The notes: generated by a model from the sequence alone, not told the origin. A stretch of DNA of 64,000 nucleotides from Thalassospira tepidiphila MCCC 1A03514 (GCF_001662875.1 NZ_JPVZ01000005.1:248001-312000); one strand, 5' to 3'. Counted from the stretch's first letter, positions 30,982 through 41,458 are shown. Numbers and translations are program-made.

Positions 30982-31834
30982 TTTGTCGTTCCTCGTCCGG
31001 GAGGGACAGACCAACGACAAACATGCCCAACGCATCAGCGCGCGCAATCACCGCGGCGCGGTCAATGATCATGGTCCCACCGGCAAGCAATGCAATGCCA
31101 CGCAGGCCAGCTTTATGGGCCTCTTCGACGGTTTTCATGCCGATGGCCGGCAGATCAAGGCGTTTGTCCTGTTGCGGCTTGGCGGACTTTACCAGCACCC
31201 CGCCAACACCATCACGGCGGTATTTGGCCGAGCGGCGCACCATTTCATCGGTGCCTTCGATCGCCTCAAGGGCCAATACCAGCCCCTGTTGCACGACACA
31301 TCCCTGCCCGACATCAGCCTGCCCCAGTGTTCGGGCGACTGTCAGGCCATGGCGGGCATCGGTCATTGCCTGCTCATCGGGGTTGATGCCCCCAAGAACG
31401 CCTTCCTCAACCGCGAGATCGCCAAGAATTTCATGGGCGCCCAAAAGCCGGAAGCCTTCGCGTTCGAGCTCTTTACCGACAAGGCGAAGCAATCCGTCAT
31501 CGCCAAGGGCCTTGGTGCCAACTTTCATCAGGAGTTTGGCTGCCCGCCAATCCGGGCGGATCGAGGAAAAGCTGGGCCGTGCGACCTTACCTGCCAGAAC
31601 CACGTCCTGGCAATTTTCCTTGCGCATGGCATCGAGGATTTTCGATGCTGCACCGAGGCGGGCCGTTACATTCGGATATTGATCAAGGTCTGTATCATCG
31701 GCATAGCCATCAAGTTTGACGATGCAGACATCGCGGCCCATTGAAACAGCCGCGGACGCCAGACGGGCGGGAAGCGCCCCGCCCCCGGCGATAATCCCCA
31801 ATTTCGGCTGCGGATTATCCTGCGGAGCTGTCAT
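30971..31834 (-). CDS. lpxI: UDP-2,3-diacylglucosamine pyrophosphatase LpxI
   Basis: Hydrolyses UDP-2,3-diacylglucosamine to lipid X. This is the LpxI (DUF1009) type, used in most alphaproteobacteria in place of the unrelated LpxH of E. coli. The 287 residues show LGIIAGGGALPARLA at the N-terminus, DDGLLRLVGKELEREGF in the middle and the C-terminal catalytic region DKRLDLPAIGMKTVE with GIALLAGGTMIIDR. It overlaps lpxA upstream by 20 bases and lpxB downstream by 11, so the three are translationally coupled. Confidence 0.95.
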   Translation of the reverse strand: MTAPQDNPQPKLGIIAGGGALPARLASAAVSMGRDVCIVKLDGYADDTDLDQYPNVTARLGAASKILDAMRKENCQDVVLAGKVARPSFSSIRPDWRAAKLLMKVGTKALGDDGLLRLVGKELEREGFRLLGAHEILGDLAVEEGVLGGINPDEQAMTDARHGLTVARTLGQADVGQGCVVQQGLVLALEAIEGTDEMVRRSAKYRRDGVGGVLVKSAKPQQDKRLDLPAIGMKTVEEAHKAGLRGIALLAGGTMIIDRAAVIARADALGMFVVGLSLPDEERQNGE

Positions 31835-32618
31835 ATTTTGGCGTGCATACGGAACGCATGCTTTCCGCTTTGAGGAAATTGATGATTTCCATCACCGGGC
31901 CGACGCCCTCAAAATCCTTGGCGACTTCTTCGACACGTTCGGCCAGAGTGCCTTCCTGTGCGAACAGAAGGCGATAGGCCTTGCGCAGCGAATGGATGGT
32001 TTCACGGTCAAAACCGCGGCGTTTCAGGCCGATGATATTCAGGCCCGAAAGATACGCACGGTTGCCGATGACAGACCCATAAGGGATGACGTCGCTTTCG
32101 ACCCCGGTCATGCCGCCGATCATGGCGTGCTTGCCGATACGAACAAATTGGTGAACCGCCGAAAGACCGCCAACGATTGCGAAGTCTTCGACCACCACGT
32201 GGCCCGCAAGCGTGCCGTTATTGACCAGAATGCAGTGGTTGCCGACATGACAATCATGCCCGACATGGGCCCCGGTCATCAGAAGGCAGTCATCACCGAT
32301 GGTGGTTTCCATACCGCCACCTTCGGTGCCCGGATTAAGGGTTGCGCCCTCGCGGATTTTGGTGCGTTTGCCAACGATCAAACGGCTGTTTTCGCCCTTG
32401 AATTTCAAGTCCTGCGGGGCATGCCCCACAGAGGCAAAGGGATAAACTTCGCACTGATCGCCAAGGGTGGTGTGACCTGCGACCGCGACGTGGCTGTGCA
32501 GTTTGACACCATCACCCAAGACAACATTCGGACCGACCACGCTATAGGGTCCGATTTCGACATCCTGACCAATCTGCGCGCCATCTTCGACAACGGCGGT
32601 TGGATGTACTTTTGACAT
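31815..32618 (-). CDS. lpxA: UDP-N-acetylglucosamine O-acyltransferase
   Basis: First step of lipid A synthesis: transfers a 3-hydroxyacyl chain from ACP to UDP-GlcNAc. The 267 residues form a left-handed beta helix of hexapeptide repeats (for example IGQDVEIGPYSVVGPNVVLG near the start), with the catalytic histidine region LMTGAHVGHDCHVGNH and a C-terminal helical domain (FDRETIHSLRKAYRLLF). Starts two bases after fabZ ends. Confidence 0.97.
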   Translation of the reverse strand: MSKVHPTAVVEDGAQIGQDVEIGPYSVVGPNVVLGDGVKLHSHVAVAGHTTLGDQCEVYPFASVGHAPQDLKFKGENSRLIVGKRTKIREGATLNPGTEGGGMETTIGDDCLLMTGAHVGHDCHVGNHCILVNNGTLAGHVVVEDFAIVGGLSAVHQFVRIGKHAMIGGMTGVESDVIPYGSVIGNRAYLSGLNIIGLKRRGFDRETIHSLRKAYRLLFAQEGTLAERVEEVAKDFEGVGPVMEIINFLKAESMRSVCTPKYDSSAG

Positions 32619-32620
32619 TA

Positions 32621-33070
32621 TCAGTTATCCCGGATCATCGCGGCGATGGTTGCCTCGGCAACGACTTGGCCGTCGACCTTGACCTGGCTTTCGAACTTCC
32701 AGACCGGGCCGCGGCTTTGTTTTTTGGTCACGTGGATGTGCATGACGTCACCCGGTGTTACCGGTTTACGGAAACGGGCATTATCAATGCTCATGAAATA
32801 AACCAGCTTGCCTTCGGCATCCGCGCCAAGGGTCTGAACGACCAGGATGGCTGCGGTCTGCGCCATGCTTTCGATGATCAGAACGCCCGGCATGATTGGC
32901 TGCTGCGGGAAATGGCCGGTAAATTGCGGCTCGTTCATCGTCACGTTCTTGATACCGGTGGCACGGACATCGGTTTCGATGTCGATGACCTTGTCAATCA
33001 GAAGGAACGGATAGCGATGCGGAATCATTTCCAGAATGCGCTGGATATCGACACTTACCAGTTCGGTCAT
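32621..33070 (-). CDS. fabZ: 3-hydroxyacyl-ACP dehydratase FabZ
   Basis: Dehydrates 3-hydroxyacyl-ACP in fatty acid elongation, competing with LpxA and LpxD for the same substrate; its place between those genes reflects that balance. The 149-residue hot-dog fold has [13 protein letters not shown] and the catalytic pair in [20 protein letters not shown] (histidine and glutamate). It lies 11 bases after lpxD and two bases before lpxA. Confidence 0.97.
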   Translation of the reverse strand: MTELVSVDIQRILEMIPHRYPFLLIDKVIDIETDVRATGIKNVTMNEPQFTGHFPQQPIMPGVLIIESMAQTAAILVVQTLGADAEGKLVYFMSIDNARFRKPVTPGDVMHIHVTKKQSRGPVWKFESQVKVDGQVVAEATIAAMIRDN

Positions 33071-33081
33071 GTGTGTAGCCC

Positions 33082-34101
33082 TTATTTCTTTTTTCGTATC
33101 AGACGCGACAAGGCGACCGTCTGTTTATGATATTCCATGACCGGAACGGCGGGACTTCCGCCCACAGTTTCCCCCGGCCCCACATTTTTCATGACACCCG
33201 ACTGGGCTGCGACTTTCGCGCCATCGCCGATTTCGAGGTGTCCTGTAATGCCTGCCTGACCGGCAAGCACGACAAAATTGCCAATCTTGGTCGAGCCCGA
33301 GATCCCGACTTGCGAGACAACAACACAGCCCATGCCAAGTTCAACGTTATGGCCGATTTGCACCAGATTGTCGATACGACAGCCATTACCGATAACAGTA
33401 TCCGGCCCTGCCCCGCGATCAATCGTGCTGTTTGAACCGACTTCGACGTCATTGCCAATGACAACCCGGCCCAATTGCGGAACCTTGGCGTGCCCTTGCG
33501 GGCCCATGGCAAAGCCAAAGCCGTCCTGCCCGATGCGGGCACCGGGATAGATCAGGCACAGATTGCCGATCAGGCTGTGGCTGATGGAGGCATTCGCACC
33601 CACCTTGCAACCCGCACCGATGACAACCCCGTCACCAATGACAGCATTGGATGCGATGATGGTACCATCGCCGATTTCGCAATTGGCACCGATGACCGCA
33701 CCGGCATCGACCTGAACACCCTTGCCAAGCCTGGCAGACGGATCAATGACCGCATGATCGGAAACGATGCCATTGCCGGTTTCGAACGGATAGAACGCGG
33801 TTGCGGCCTTGGCATAGGCGCGATAAGGGTCCTTGGTCGTAAACAAGACCATGCCTTCGGGTGCACGCTCAACAAATTCCGGGCGCACGAAGCAGGCACC
33901 GGCCTTGCTGTTGACAAACGCATCAAGATATTTGCGATTGTCAAAGAAGCTCAGGATATCGCCATCTGCGTTTTGCAGCGGCGAGACATCCTGAAAGACC
34001 CGTGTTTCGTCGGGCGCATTGACCGGCGTTGTTTCCGTCAGTGCGGCGATTTCAGCAACACTGACGGGTCCCTTGCGGCTAAAGAAACGGGCATCCGCCA
34101 T
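33082..34101 (-). CDS. lpxD: UDP-3-O-(3-hydroxyacyl)glucosamine N-acyltransferase
   Basis: Adds the second 3-hydroxyacyl chain in lipid A synthesis. The 339 residues have an N-terminal uridine-binding domain (1-105), then hexapeptide repeats of a left-handed beta helix ([18 protein letters not shown] onward) and the catalytic [10 protein letters not shown]. Its start codon shares one base with the skp stop (TGATG), which implies translational coupling. Confidence 0.97.
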   Translation of the reverse strand: MADARFFSRKGPVSVAEIAALTETTPVNAPDETRVFQDVSPLQNADGDILSFFDNRKYLDAFVNSKAGACFVRPEFVERAPEGMVLFTTKDPYRAYAKAATAFYPFETGNGIVSDHAVIDPSARLGKGVQVDAGAVIGANCEIGDGTIIASNAVIGDGVVIGAGCKVGANASISHSLIGNLCLIYPGARIGQDGFGFAMGPQGHAKVPQLGRVVIGNDVEVGSNSTIDRGAGPDTVIGNGCRIDNLVQIGHNVELGMGCVVVSQVGISGSTKIGNFVVLAGQAGITGHLEIGDGAKVAAQSGVMKNVGPGETVGGSPAVPVMEYHKQTVALSRLIRKKK

Positions 34102-34679
34102 CAGGAGCCTTCCTTGAATTCAACCGTGATGGTTGGAACCTCGGCATTTGCGCGATCAAAAACTTCCTTGGTCGCATCCATGGTGGTTGCAAACAAAACG
34201 GCTTGACCACGATGCAAGACAAGGTTTGCGCCACGTTCTTCGGCGATGCTTCCGATGATTTCATTCAGGGCTTGCGAGAATTTGGACTGGGCCTCGGCCA
34301 GGGCTTGATCGAGAACACGGCTACGGGCCTGGGCAAATTTCTGGAAATCAGCGACTTTTTGCTGAAACTGCTTTTGTTTTTCCTGAAAAACGTCTGCAGC
34401 CAGCAGCGTGCGTTGCTGAGCGAGTTGTTTTTCTTCCTCGCGCAGCCCCTGCTCGCGGGTTTCGATTTCCTTTTGATAGGCAACCTGTCGATCGCGGATT
34501 TGTTTGCGGGCATCCTGCATCGCAGATGCTTCACGCATGATGCCGGCAAAATCGACAATCATGACGGAGGCAAAGTTATCCGGGTTCGGTTCTTGCGCCT
34601 GCGCAACATTGGCATGTGCAGAGAAACCGATAAGAGCGGAGAGAACCAGCAGATTACGGAGAGATTTGATCATTTTCAT
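34101..34679 (-). CDS. skp: OmpH/Skp periplasmic chaperone
   Basis: Holds unfolded outer-membrane proteins in the periplasm on their way to BamA. The 192 residues begin with a signal peptide ([19 protein letters not shown], likely cut before QEPN), followed by two long charged helices with coiled-coil character ([20 protein letters not shown] and following), typical of the Skp tentacles. The start overlaps the bamA stop (TAATG) and the stop overlaps the lpxD start, so it is tightly coupled on both sides. Confidence 0.93.
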   Translation of the reverse strand: MKMIKSLRNLLVLSALIGFSAHANVAQAQEPNPDNFASVMIVDFAGIMREASAMQDARKQIRDRQVAYQKEIETREQGLREEEKQLAQQRTLLAADVFQEKQKQFQQKVADFQKFAQARSRVLDQALAEAQSKFSQALNEIIGSIAEERGANLVLHRGQAVLFATTMDATKEVFDRANAEVPTITVEFKEGS

Positions 34680-37000
34680 TAGAATCTCGTTCCGAAGTTA
34701 AGTCGGAACATTTCCTCTTTGTCGTGATCTTCTTTTGTGACTGCCTGAGAGATGTCAACACCAATCGGGCCGAACGGCGATTCCCAACCTACACCAAAAC
34801 CGACAGAGCTTCGTAGAGTGCCCGTATCATAAATTTCGCCGGGACGGGCACCATCGACGTCCTGCCCGGAGCCGAAGTCACTAAACACGCGACCTGTTAA
34901 AGCAAACTCAGATGGAAGCCCGAGCGGGAAGTCTAACTGAACCGTTCCAGTGTAGTACAGTTTGGAACCCAAAGCATCCCCGGTCGCTATATCACGCGGG
35001 CCGACACCGGCAGATTCGAAACCACGCAGGTTTGAACCACCAACAGAAAAACGTTGCGAAATGCGGGTATCATCGTCGAACCCGAAAATGTAGCCGGTAG
35101 AACCACGGGTCGAGAGAACCCACTCATGCTCGCGATCGATCGGATAGTAATATCCGCCCTCAACGCGCGACCGCAAATATTGCTCATCGCCGCCAACACC
35201 GGCCAAATCATTTGACAGGCGGGCGAAATATCCCTCCGTCGGCGAAATCGAGCTGTCACGTTCATCATAGGTCAGAGTATGACCAATAGCGGACTCAACA
35301 AACTCGGTCTCTTCAGCCAACAGAAGTCGTGAAGCGCTGCTACGATTGATGTTTGAATAGCTATTGCTTTCGAGCGAGTAGCGGAACGAATGCGAGAGTT
35401 CCTCACTGTAGCGGAATCCCGCACGGAGACGTCCCCCGGTCTGCTCTTCATCATACGAGCTTTCGTCCTGATTATCTTCTTCACGACGATAGACATCAAA
35501 ACCTGCAGCGATTTCGCGATCAAGGAAATACGGCTCGGTGAAGGACAGGTCGATCTGCTGGTCGGTTGAACCAAGCGTGAAGTTCAGGCGCAAATCCTGG
35601 CCTTTGCCAAGCAAGTTGCGTTCACGAATACCAAGCTGACCAAACGCACCATTATCCGTTCCGTAACCCGCACCAATGGAAAACTCACCGGTCGATTTTT
35701 CTTCGACATCGACCTCGATCACGGTCTGATCCGGCGACGCCCCCGGCAGGGTTTTGACATCCACAGATTTGAAGAAGTTAAGGTTTTCGATGCGCTGTTT
35801 GGAACGCTGCATCTTGGAGCTGCTGAACGCATCGCCTTCGACCAAGCGGAATTCGCGACGGATCACCTCATCGAGGGTTCGGACGTTGCCGACAACGTTG
35901 ATACGTTCGACATAGACCTTCGGCCCTTCGGAGATGTTGAAGGTGATGTCAATGGTGCCGGTTTCACGGTTGCGCTGAACATTCGGGCGGATGTCAATAA
36001 AGGCATAGCCTTGATCCCCGACACTGTCGGTCAAAGCATCAACCGCATCGTCCACAAGGTTGGCGTTATACCATTCGCCGCTTTCAATCTCGATCAGCGG
36101 CACCAGGGTTTCCGGATCGATCTTGTCGATCTGTGAGACGACATTGATCTCGCCAAACTGATAGCGCTGCCCCTCGCTCACCGTGTAGGTGACAAAGAAA
36201 TCCGAGCGATCAGGTGTCAGTTCGGCAACCGACGACAAAACCTGAAAATCAGCATAGCCGGCAGACAGGTAGAAGCGACGCAGGAGTTCGCGGTCAAAGG
36301 TCACACGGTCGGGATCGTAGTTATCGTCGGCCGTCAGGATTTTCCACCACGCACTTTCGGTGGTGCGGATCACATCAGACAGTTCGCCGTCGTCAAAGGC
36401 CTTGTTGCCAACAAAGTTGATTTTGCGGATACCCGTGGCATCCCCCTCATCAATCTCGAACGCCAGATCGACACGGTTCTGGTCAAGCTGGATGACCTTG
36501 GGCTCAACCGTTGCGGCGAAACGTCCGCTACGACGATAGAGTTCGAGGATACGCTGAACGTCGGCCTGCACCTTGGTGCGGGTGTAAACAACGCGCGGGC
36601 GCAACTGCAATTCAGCACTCAGGGTATCATCATCAAGACGCTGGTTTCCTTCAAACGCAATGCGGTTGATGATCGGGTTTTCAACGACATTTACACGCAA
36701 AATTCCCTGATTAAAGGAGAAGGACACGTCGGCAAACAGGCCGGTCGAGAAAAGCGCCTTGAGTGAACTGTTGATTTTCTGGATGTCGTAGGAATCGCCA
36801 GGTGCAACGGTGAGGTAGGCATTCACCGTCGCCGTTTCGATACGATTATTGCCTTCGACTTCAATGTCGCGAATCAGACCCGATTGGGCATGCGCAGCCA
36901 CAGGAACAATCAATGGCGCCGTTCCGCCAAGCAGGGCCGTAATGACAACGGCCGCTTTTACCTTACGCAGCAAGTTAACCCCCCTGTTGCTGTCATGCAT
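34679..37000 (-). CDS. bamA: Outer membrane protein assembly factor BamA
   Basis: Central subunit of the BAM complex, which inserts beta-barrel proteins into the outer membrane. The 773 residues have a signal peptide (cleaved after AHA), a series of POTRA repeats over about residues 40-400 (IRDIEVEGNNRIETATVNAY starts the first), and a C-terminal barrel domain that ends in phenylalanine, the usual outer-membrane sorting signal. RFSVGGSNLRGFE and the VGFGVGWESPFGPIGVDIS strand are conserved. Overlaps rseP by one base upstream and skp by one base downstream. Confidence 0.97.
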   Translation of the reverse strand: MHDSNRGVNLLRKVKAAVVITALLGGTAPLIVPVAAHAQSGLIRDIEVEGNNRIETATVNAYLTVAPGDSYDIQKINSSLKALFSTGLFADVSFSFNQGILRVNVVENPIINRIAFEGNQRLDDDTLSAELQLRPRVVYTRTKVQADVQRILELYRRSGRFAATVEPKVIQLDQNRVDLAFEIDEGDATGIRKINFVGNKAFDDGELSDVIRTTESAWWKILTADDNYDPDRVTFDRELLRRFYLSAGYADFQVLSSVAELTPDRSDFFVTYTVSEGQRYQFGEINVVSQIDKIDPETLVPLIEIESGEWYNANLVDDAVDALTDSVGDQGYAFIDIRPNVQRNRETGTIDITFNISEGPKVYVERINVVGNVRTLDEVIRREFRLVEGDAFSSSKMQRSKQRIENLNFFKSVDVKTLPGASPDQTVIEVDVEEKSTGEFSIGAGYGTDNGAFGQLGIRERNLLGKGQDLRLNFTLGSTDQQIDLSFTEPYFLDREIAAGFDVYRREEDNQDESSYDEEQTGGRLRAGFRYSEELSHSFRYSLESNSYSNINRSSASRLLLAEETEFVESAIGHTLTYDERDSSISPTEGYFARLSNDLAGVGGDEQYLRSRVEGGYYYPIDREHEWVLSTRGSTGYIFGFDDDTRISQRFSVGGSNLRGFESAGVGPRDIATGDALGSKLYYTGTVQLDFPLGLPSEFALTGRVFSDFGSGQDVDGARPGEIYDTGTLRSSVGFGVGWESPFGPIGVDISQAVTKEDHDKEEMFRLNFGTRF

Positions 37001-38103
37001 TAGCCAGCAAGTCCTTTGAGGAAACTAAAGACACCCAATTGCGTCAAATCGTTCCACGTTGCGAAAATTATTAAGCTGAATACCAAACCCGCGCCGATAC
37101 GGAAACCATATTCTTGTGCTTTTGCCCCCAATGGCTTACCGCGAATTGCCTCAATCGCGTAGAACACAAGATGACCACCATCCAGGACCGGAACAGGCAT
37201 CAGGTTGATCAACCCAAGGCTGATGGAAAGATAGCCCATAAAGAACAGAAGCGGTGCGATGCCCCCTTCGGCCACCTGTCCTGACATTTGCGCGATCCGG
37301 ATCGGCCCGCCCAGTTCAGAACTGTCGCGATCACCACTGATCATTTCACCGAGTGCCGAGAAGGTCTGCGTGGTCAATGAATAGGTCGTCTCAAATGCGC
37401 GACCGACCGATTCCACAACCCCGGTGCGGCTCGTCTCAAAGTCACCAGCGGTGATGCCAAGGCGTCCGACCGTCGCAGTCATACCACCCTCGTCGACTTC
37501 GACGGCTTCGGGCGTCACGGCAAGATCAACGATTTCGCTGTCGCGTTGGACCGTGACGGAAATCGGTTGCCCGGGATTTGCTCGCACAATGTCAGAAAGC
37601 TCAGAAAACCATTCAACCGGCTGACCGTTGATCGCGGTGATGCGGTCATCAGCCATCAGGCCAGCAACAGATGCCGGGCTGTTTTCAAGAACCTCGCCAA
37701 CAACCGGCAAGGCACGCTGTTGTCCGACAGCGGCAAACAGGAAGGTAAAGACGATGATGGCAAAGATGAAGTTGGCCAAAGGTCCTGCAAAAACGATGGC
37801 CGCGCGCGCGGCAACCCCTTTGTGATGGAAGGCGTATTTTGCTTCTTCGGCGTCAAGGTCATCGCGACCACCGGCACTGGCAGGGTTCATATCGCCAAAC
37901 ATTTTGACGTAACCGCCAAGCGGGATCAGGCTGACTTTCCAGCGCGTGCCTTTTTTATCCTGCCAACCGAAAAGTTCGGGGCCAAATCCGATTGAAAAGG
38001 CTTCGACCTTCACGCCGTTTTTGATTGCCACCCAGTAGTGACCATATTCGTGAACAAACACGAGTACCGAGAGCACAAAAAGAAAAGCAAGTAAGGTTTC
38101 CAT
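37000..38103 (-). CDS. rseP: Site-2 zinc metalloprotease RseP
   Basis: Intramembrane protease that releases membrane-bound regulators in envelope stress responses. The active-site HEYGH is in the first helix (H18, E19, H22), and the second metal-binding motif lies in MPVPVLDGGHLVFY near the C-terminus. One PDZ domain is visible in the middle (about 115-200), against two in E. coli RseP, which fits the shorter 367-residue length. The frame opens with TTG one codon earlier; ATG at 38103 with AGGGAA is preferred. Its stop overlaps the bamA start. Confidence 0.95.
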   Translation of the reverse strand: METLLAFLFVLSVLVFVHEYGHYWVAIKNGVKVEAFSIGFGPELFGWQDKKGTRWKVSLIPLGGYVKMFGDMNPASAGGRDDLDAEEAKYAFHHKGVAARAAIVFAGPLANFIFAIIVFTFLFAAVGQQRALPVVGEVLENSPASVAGLMADDRITAINGQPVEWFSELSDIVRANPGQPISVTVQRDSEIVDLAVTPEAVEVDEGGMTATVGRLGITAGDFETSRTGVVESVGRAFETTYSLTTQTFSALGEMISGDRDSSELGGPIRIAQMSGQVAEGGIAPLLFFMGYLSISLGLINLMPVPVLDGGHLVFYAIEAIRGKPLGAKAQEYGFRIGAGLVFSLIIFATWNDLTQLGVFSFLKGLAG

Positions 38104-38141
38104 CAAGAATTCCCTAAGCCGGTGAAACCGGCAGTTTCAAT

Positions 38142-39305
38142 CTAAGAAACCGACACAAGACACGCCGACGTTTCCCGGCGCACCATTGCATCTGTTTCAA
38201 ATACCTGTTCAAGGCTGGTCAGCGGTTCGCTTCCAAGCCTTGTCATGACCTTTTCGACAGTCGCGGCGATTTCAAGGAATCCGATTCTGTCGTTAAGGAA
38301 CGCTTCGACGGCGACTTCGTTGGCAGCGTTCAGAACAGTAGGCAGCGTGCCACCTTCCTGCAAGGCCTGTCGTGCCAGACGAAGAGCCGGGAAACGATTT
38401 GTATCCGGCGCCTCGAAGTTCAAACGCCCGATCGTGGCAAAATCAAGACGCGGTGCGTCCACTTTGATCCGATCCGGCCATGAAAGCGCATAAGCAATTG
38501 GCGTACGCATATCCGGAGATCCCAGCTGTGCCAGCACAGAACCATCAGGATATTCCACCATGCTGTGAACAACTGATTGAGGATGAACAACAATTTCAAT
38601 CTGTTCCTCGGCGACCGGGAACAGGTGCCAAGCCTCTATCAGCTCAAGGCCTTTGTTCATCATGGTCGCAGAATCGATCGAAATCTTGGCGCCCATTTCC
38701 CAATTCGGATGGGCCAAAGCCTGTACACGGGTGACAGATTGCATGTCCTTTAACGACCATTCCCGGAATGGACCGCCCGAAGCGGTTAAAAGGATACGGT
38801 CGATGCGCATTTCTTCGCGATCCTCGAGAACCTGGAAAATTGCACTATGTTCGGAATCAACCGGGATCAGGGTCGCACCATGCCTGGAAATTTCCGCCGT
38901 CATCAGGGCGCCGGCACAGACCAACGTTTCCTTATTGGCAAGTCCGATGCGTGCACCACGGCGAATGGCCGCGAGCGTCGGTTTCAGGCCAGCTGCCCCA
39001 ACAATTGCGGCAATGACGATGTCAGAGGGACGTTCGGCAGCCTCGATCAGCGCGTCTTCACCGGCCGCGATTTCAATCCCCTTCCCAGCCAGAGCATCGC
39101 GAAGGTCCGCAAAACGGGAAGAATCGCCGATCACGGCGCATTTGGCACCAAGTTCGATGGCGGCCTTGGCCAATGCATCGACATTGCGATGCGCCGTTAC
39201 AGCTTCGACAACATATTTGTCAGTGTGGGACTTTAAAACATCAACGGTGCTGGCCCCGATGGAACCGGTAACACCAAAGACACTGACGGATTTCTTCAAA
39301 GTCAT
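38142..39305 (-). CDS. dxr: 1-deoxy-D-xylulose 5-phosphate reductoisomerase
   Basis: Commits carbon to the MEP isoprenoid pathway, which supplies the precursor used by UppS in the same cluster. The 387 residues carry the NADPH-binding VFGVTGSIGASTVDVL, the metal-binding VDSEHSAIFQ, TASGGPFREWS, and PNWEMGAKISIDSATMMNKG. TTG at 39308 and ATG at 39305 are adjacent; I use the ATG. Confidence 0.97.
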   Translation of the reverse strand: MTLKKSVSVFGVTGSIGASTVDVLKSHTDKYVVEAVTAHRNVDALAKAAIELGAKCAVIGDSSRFADLRDALAGKGIEIAAGEDALIEAAERPSDIVIAAIVGAAGLKPTLAAIRRGARIGLANKETLVCAGALMTAEISRHGATLIPVDSEHSAIFQVLEDREEMRIDRILLTASGGPFREWSLKDMQSVTRVQALAHPNWEMGAKISIDSATMMNKGLELIEAWHLFPVAEEQIEIVVHPQSVVHSMVEYPDGSVLAQLGSPDMRTPIAYALSWPDRIKVDAPRLDFATIGRLNFEAPDTNRFPALRLARQALQEGGTLPTVLNAANEVAVEAFLNDRIGFLEIAATVEKVMTRLGSEPLTSLEQVFETDAMVRRETSACLVSVS

Positions 39306-39344
39306 CAAACACCTGTAAAGACAGCAGCCCGAGGATTGGCCGCC

Positions 39345-40163
39345 TTAACGCAGAGAAAGCCCTGCGAAACAGATAATAGCAAAGGCCACAGGAAACACCG
39401 ACAACATCCCGTCAGCACGATCAAGCAATCCGCCATGGCCCGGGATCAGGTGACTGCTGTCCTTGACCTTGAAACGACGTTTGAGCGCGGATTCACCAAG
39501 ATCACCGATTTGGGCAATGATCGCCAAAACCATACTGACAGCGACAATCGCCCAATTGATCGCATCGGAACTGAAATAGGTGACCAATCCGCCGATCAAA
39601 CCGGCACAGACCATGCCACCGATCAACCCCGCCCATGTTTTCTTCGGGCTGAAGCGTGGTGCGAGTTTTGGGCCGCCAATGGTCTTGCCAAAGGCATAAC
39701 CGCCTGTGTCGGTCGCCCAGACAAGGAAGAACAGCCACATAATGATCAGAAGACCGTCGCCATCCTGAGTGCGCAGCCAAAGCGCTGACAGGGCAGCAAC
39801 CGAGATGTACAAAACGCCAAACCCGGCAAGCAACCAGTTGGGGCCCGAACGGGCCGCAGCAATAATCACACCGATGGCAATCGGCATGACAATATATTCT
39901 TCCTGACCAGCGACATACATTATCATCGCAACCGCAAGCGCAACGGCGGTAACAACCGATATGCCGTTATGGTGGTTCGGGGCGCACATCCGCGACCATT
40001 CCCACATCATCCCCGCAGAAAACACAAACAGTAATATGTCAAAATAGGGAGATCCGAACCAGACCGCCGCAACAGCCACAGGCGCCATAACCATCGCGGA
40101 AAGAACGCGTGGTATCAGGCCGGAATTGGTATCTTTTTGATCTTGTGTCTCAGATGACAGCAC
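39345..40163 (-). CDS. cdsA: Phosphatidate cytidylyltransferase
   Basis: Makes CDP-diacylglycerol from phosphatidate and CTP in the inner membrane, the precursor of all phospholipids. The C-terminal signature ESALKRRFKVKDSSHLIPGH followed by GGLLDRADG is an exact family match, and there are about seven hydrophobic segments. The longest open frame starts far inside uppS; a GTG at 40163, preceded by GGGAGCGG, gives a 272-residue protein that overlaps uppS by 14 bases. I infer this start from the ribosome site and overlap. Confidence 0.94.
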   Translation of the reverse strand: MLSSETQDQKDTNSGLIPRVLSAMVMAPVAVAAVWFGSPYFDILLFVFSAGMMWEWSRMCAPNHHNGISVVTAVALAVAMIMYVAGQEEYIVMPIAIGVIIAAARSGPNWLLAGFGVLYISVAALSALWLRTQDGDGLLIIMWLFFLVWATDTGGYAFGKTIGGPKLAPRFSPKKTWAGLIGGMVCAGLIGGLVTYFSSDAINWAIVAVSMVLAIIAQIGDLGESALKRRFKVKDSSHLIPGHGGLLDRADGMLSVFPVAFAIICFAGLSLR

Positions 40164-40890
40164 CAAAACGCCGCTCCCGCCCGGCAAAATTATCGATAGC
40201 TTTTTCGAGGTGGCTGCGATCAAAGTCCGGCCAAAGCACATCTTCAAAGACGAATTCAGTATAGGCCGACTGCCAGAGCAAGAAATTACTGATCCGCTGT
40301 TCGCCGCTGGTTCGGATCAGAAGATCCGGGTCCGGAATACCGGCTGTCGACAAGTTTTGTTCGATCAGGTCTTCGGTAATCTCGTCGGCGGACAGTTCGC
40401 CTGCGGCAACCTTGGCGGCAATATCGCGTACAGCCTGCGTGATTTCAGCACGCGCACCATAGCTCAGTGCGATGGTCAGGTTCAGGCGCGTATTGTCGCG
40501 TGTTTGATCTTCGGCCTTGGCCAGAAGTTCACGGATATCATCAGCAAAACGCGAACGATCGCCAATAATGCGAATTTTGATACCATTCTTGTGCAAAGTG
40601 GATAATTCGCGCTTCACGAACAGGCGCAGCAAACCCATCAGATCGCTGACTTCGCTTTCCGGACGCTTCCAGTTCTCGGTCGAGAAGCCATAAAGCGTCA
40701 GATACTCGATTCCAAGTTCGCCTGCGGCTTCGATGGTGCGACGGACGGCGTCAACACCGGCGCGATGCCCCATCGTCCGCGGTCGGCCACGCCCGCGCGC
40801 CCAGCGCCCGTTGCCATCCATGATGATGGCAACATGACGCGGCACACAAAGCGCATCTGAAGGTTGAGTTTGCGAAGAAAGCACAGCCAT
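40150..40890 (-). CDS. uppS: Undecaprenyl diphosphate synthase (cis-prenyltransferase)
   Basis: Builds the C55 lipid carrier used for peptidoglycan and O-antigen. The 246 residues have the catalytic aspartate D25 in HVAIIMDGNGRWA, the GHRAGVDAVRRTIEAA segment, LTLYGFSTENWKRP, and the C-terminal DLLIRTSGEQRISNFLLWQ. It starts two bases after frr ends, and the cdsA start lies within its last codons. Confidence 0.97.
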   Translation of the reverse strand: MAVLSSQTQPSDALCVPRHVAIIMDGNGRWARGRGRPRTMGHRAGVDAVRRTIEAAGELGIEYLTLYGFSTENWKRPESEVSDLMGLLRLFVKRELSTLHKNGIKIRIIGDRSRFADDIRELLAKAEDQTRDNTRLNLTIALSYGARAEITQAVRDIAAKVAAGELSADEITEDLIEQNLSTAGIPDPDLLIRTSGEQRISNFLLWQSAYTEFVFEDVLWPDFDRSHLEKAIDNFAGRERRFGAVI

Positions 40891-40892
40891 AA

Positions 40893-41456
40893 TCAGACTT
40901 GCATGATTTCCTGTTCTTTGTGGGCGAGCGCTTCGTCGATCTCGCCGATGACCTTGTCGGTCAGCTTCTGGACTTCTTTTTCTTCGTCGTGCATCTCGTC
41001 CTTGGAGATGTCACCGTCCTTTTCCCATTTTTTCAGCTGATCCATGCCATCGCGACGGACGTTACGAACCGAAATCTTGGCCTGCTCGGCATATTTGCCT
41101 GCAACCTTGGAAAGTTCGGTACGACGTTCTTCGTTAAGTGCCGGGATCGGAACGCGAACAAGCGTGCCGTCAGCAGCCGGGTTCAGGCCAAGGCCCGAAT
41201 CACGGATGGCTTTTTCGACGGCCTTGACCATCGACTTGTCCCAAACCTGAACCGAAAGCATACGGGATTCTGGAACACTGACCGATGCCACCTGATTAAG
41301 CGGGGTCGGAACGCCATAGGCTTCAACCATGACCGGTTCCAGAAGGCTCACACTGGCGCGCCCGGTACGCAGACCGGTGAACTCCTTGTGCAATACTTCC
41401 ACAGCCCCTTCCATACGGCGGGACAGGTCCTTTTTTAGGCCAGCAACGTCAGACAC
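40893..41456 (-). CDS. frr: Ribosome recycling factor
   Basis: Splits post-termination ribosomes together with EF-G. The 187-residue helical protein shows [57 protein letters not shown] and [14 protein letters not shown], all typical. It lies two bases after pyrH and two before uppS, in the standard pyrH-frr-uppS-cdsA order. Confidence 0.97.
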   Translation of the reverse strand: MSDVAGLKKDLSRRMEGAVEVLHKEFTGLRTGRASVSLLEPVMVEAYGVPTPLNQVASVSVPESRMLSVQVWDKSMVKAVEKAIRDSGLGLNPAADGTLVRVPIPALNEERRTELSKVAGKYAEQAKISVRNVRRDGMDQLKKWEKDGDISKDEMHDEEKEVQKLTDKVIGEIDEALAHKEQEIMQV

Positions 41457-41458
41457 GT

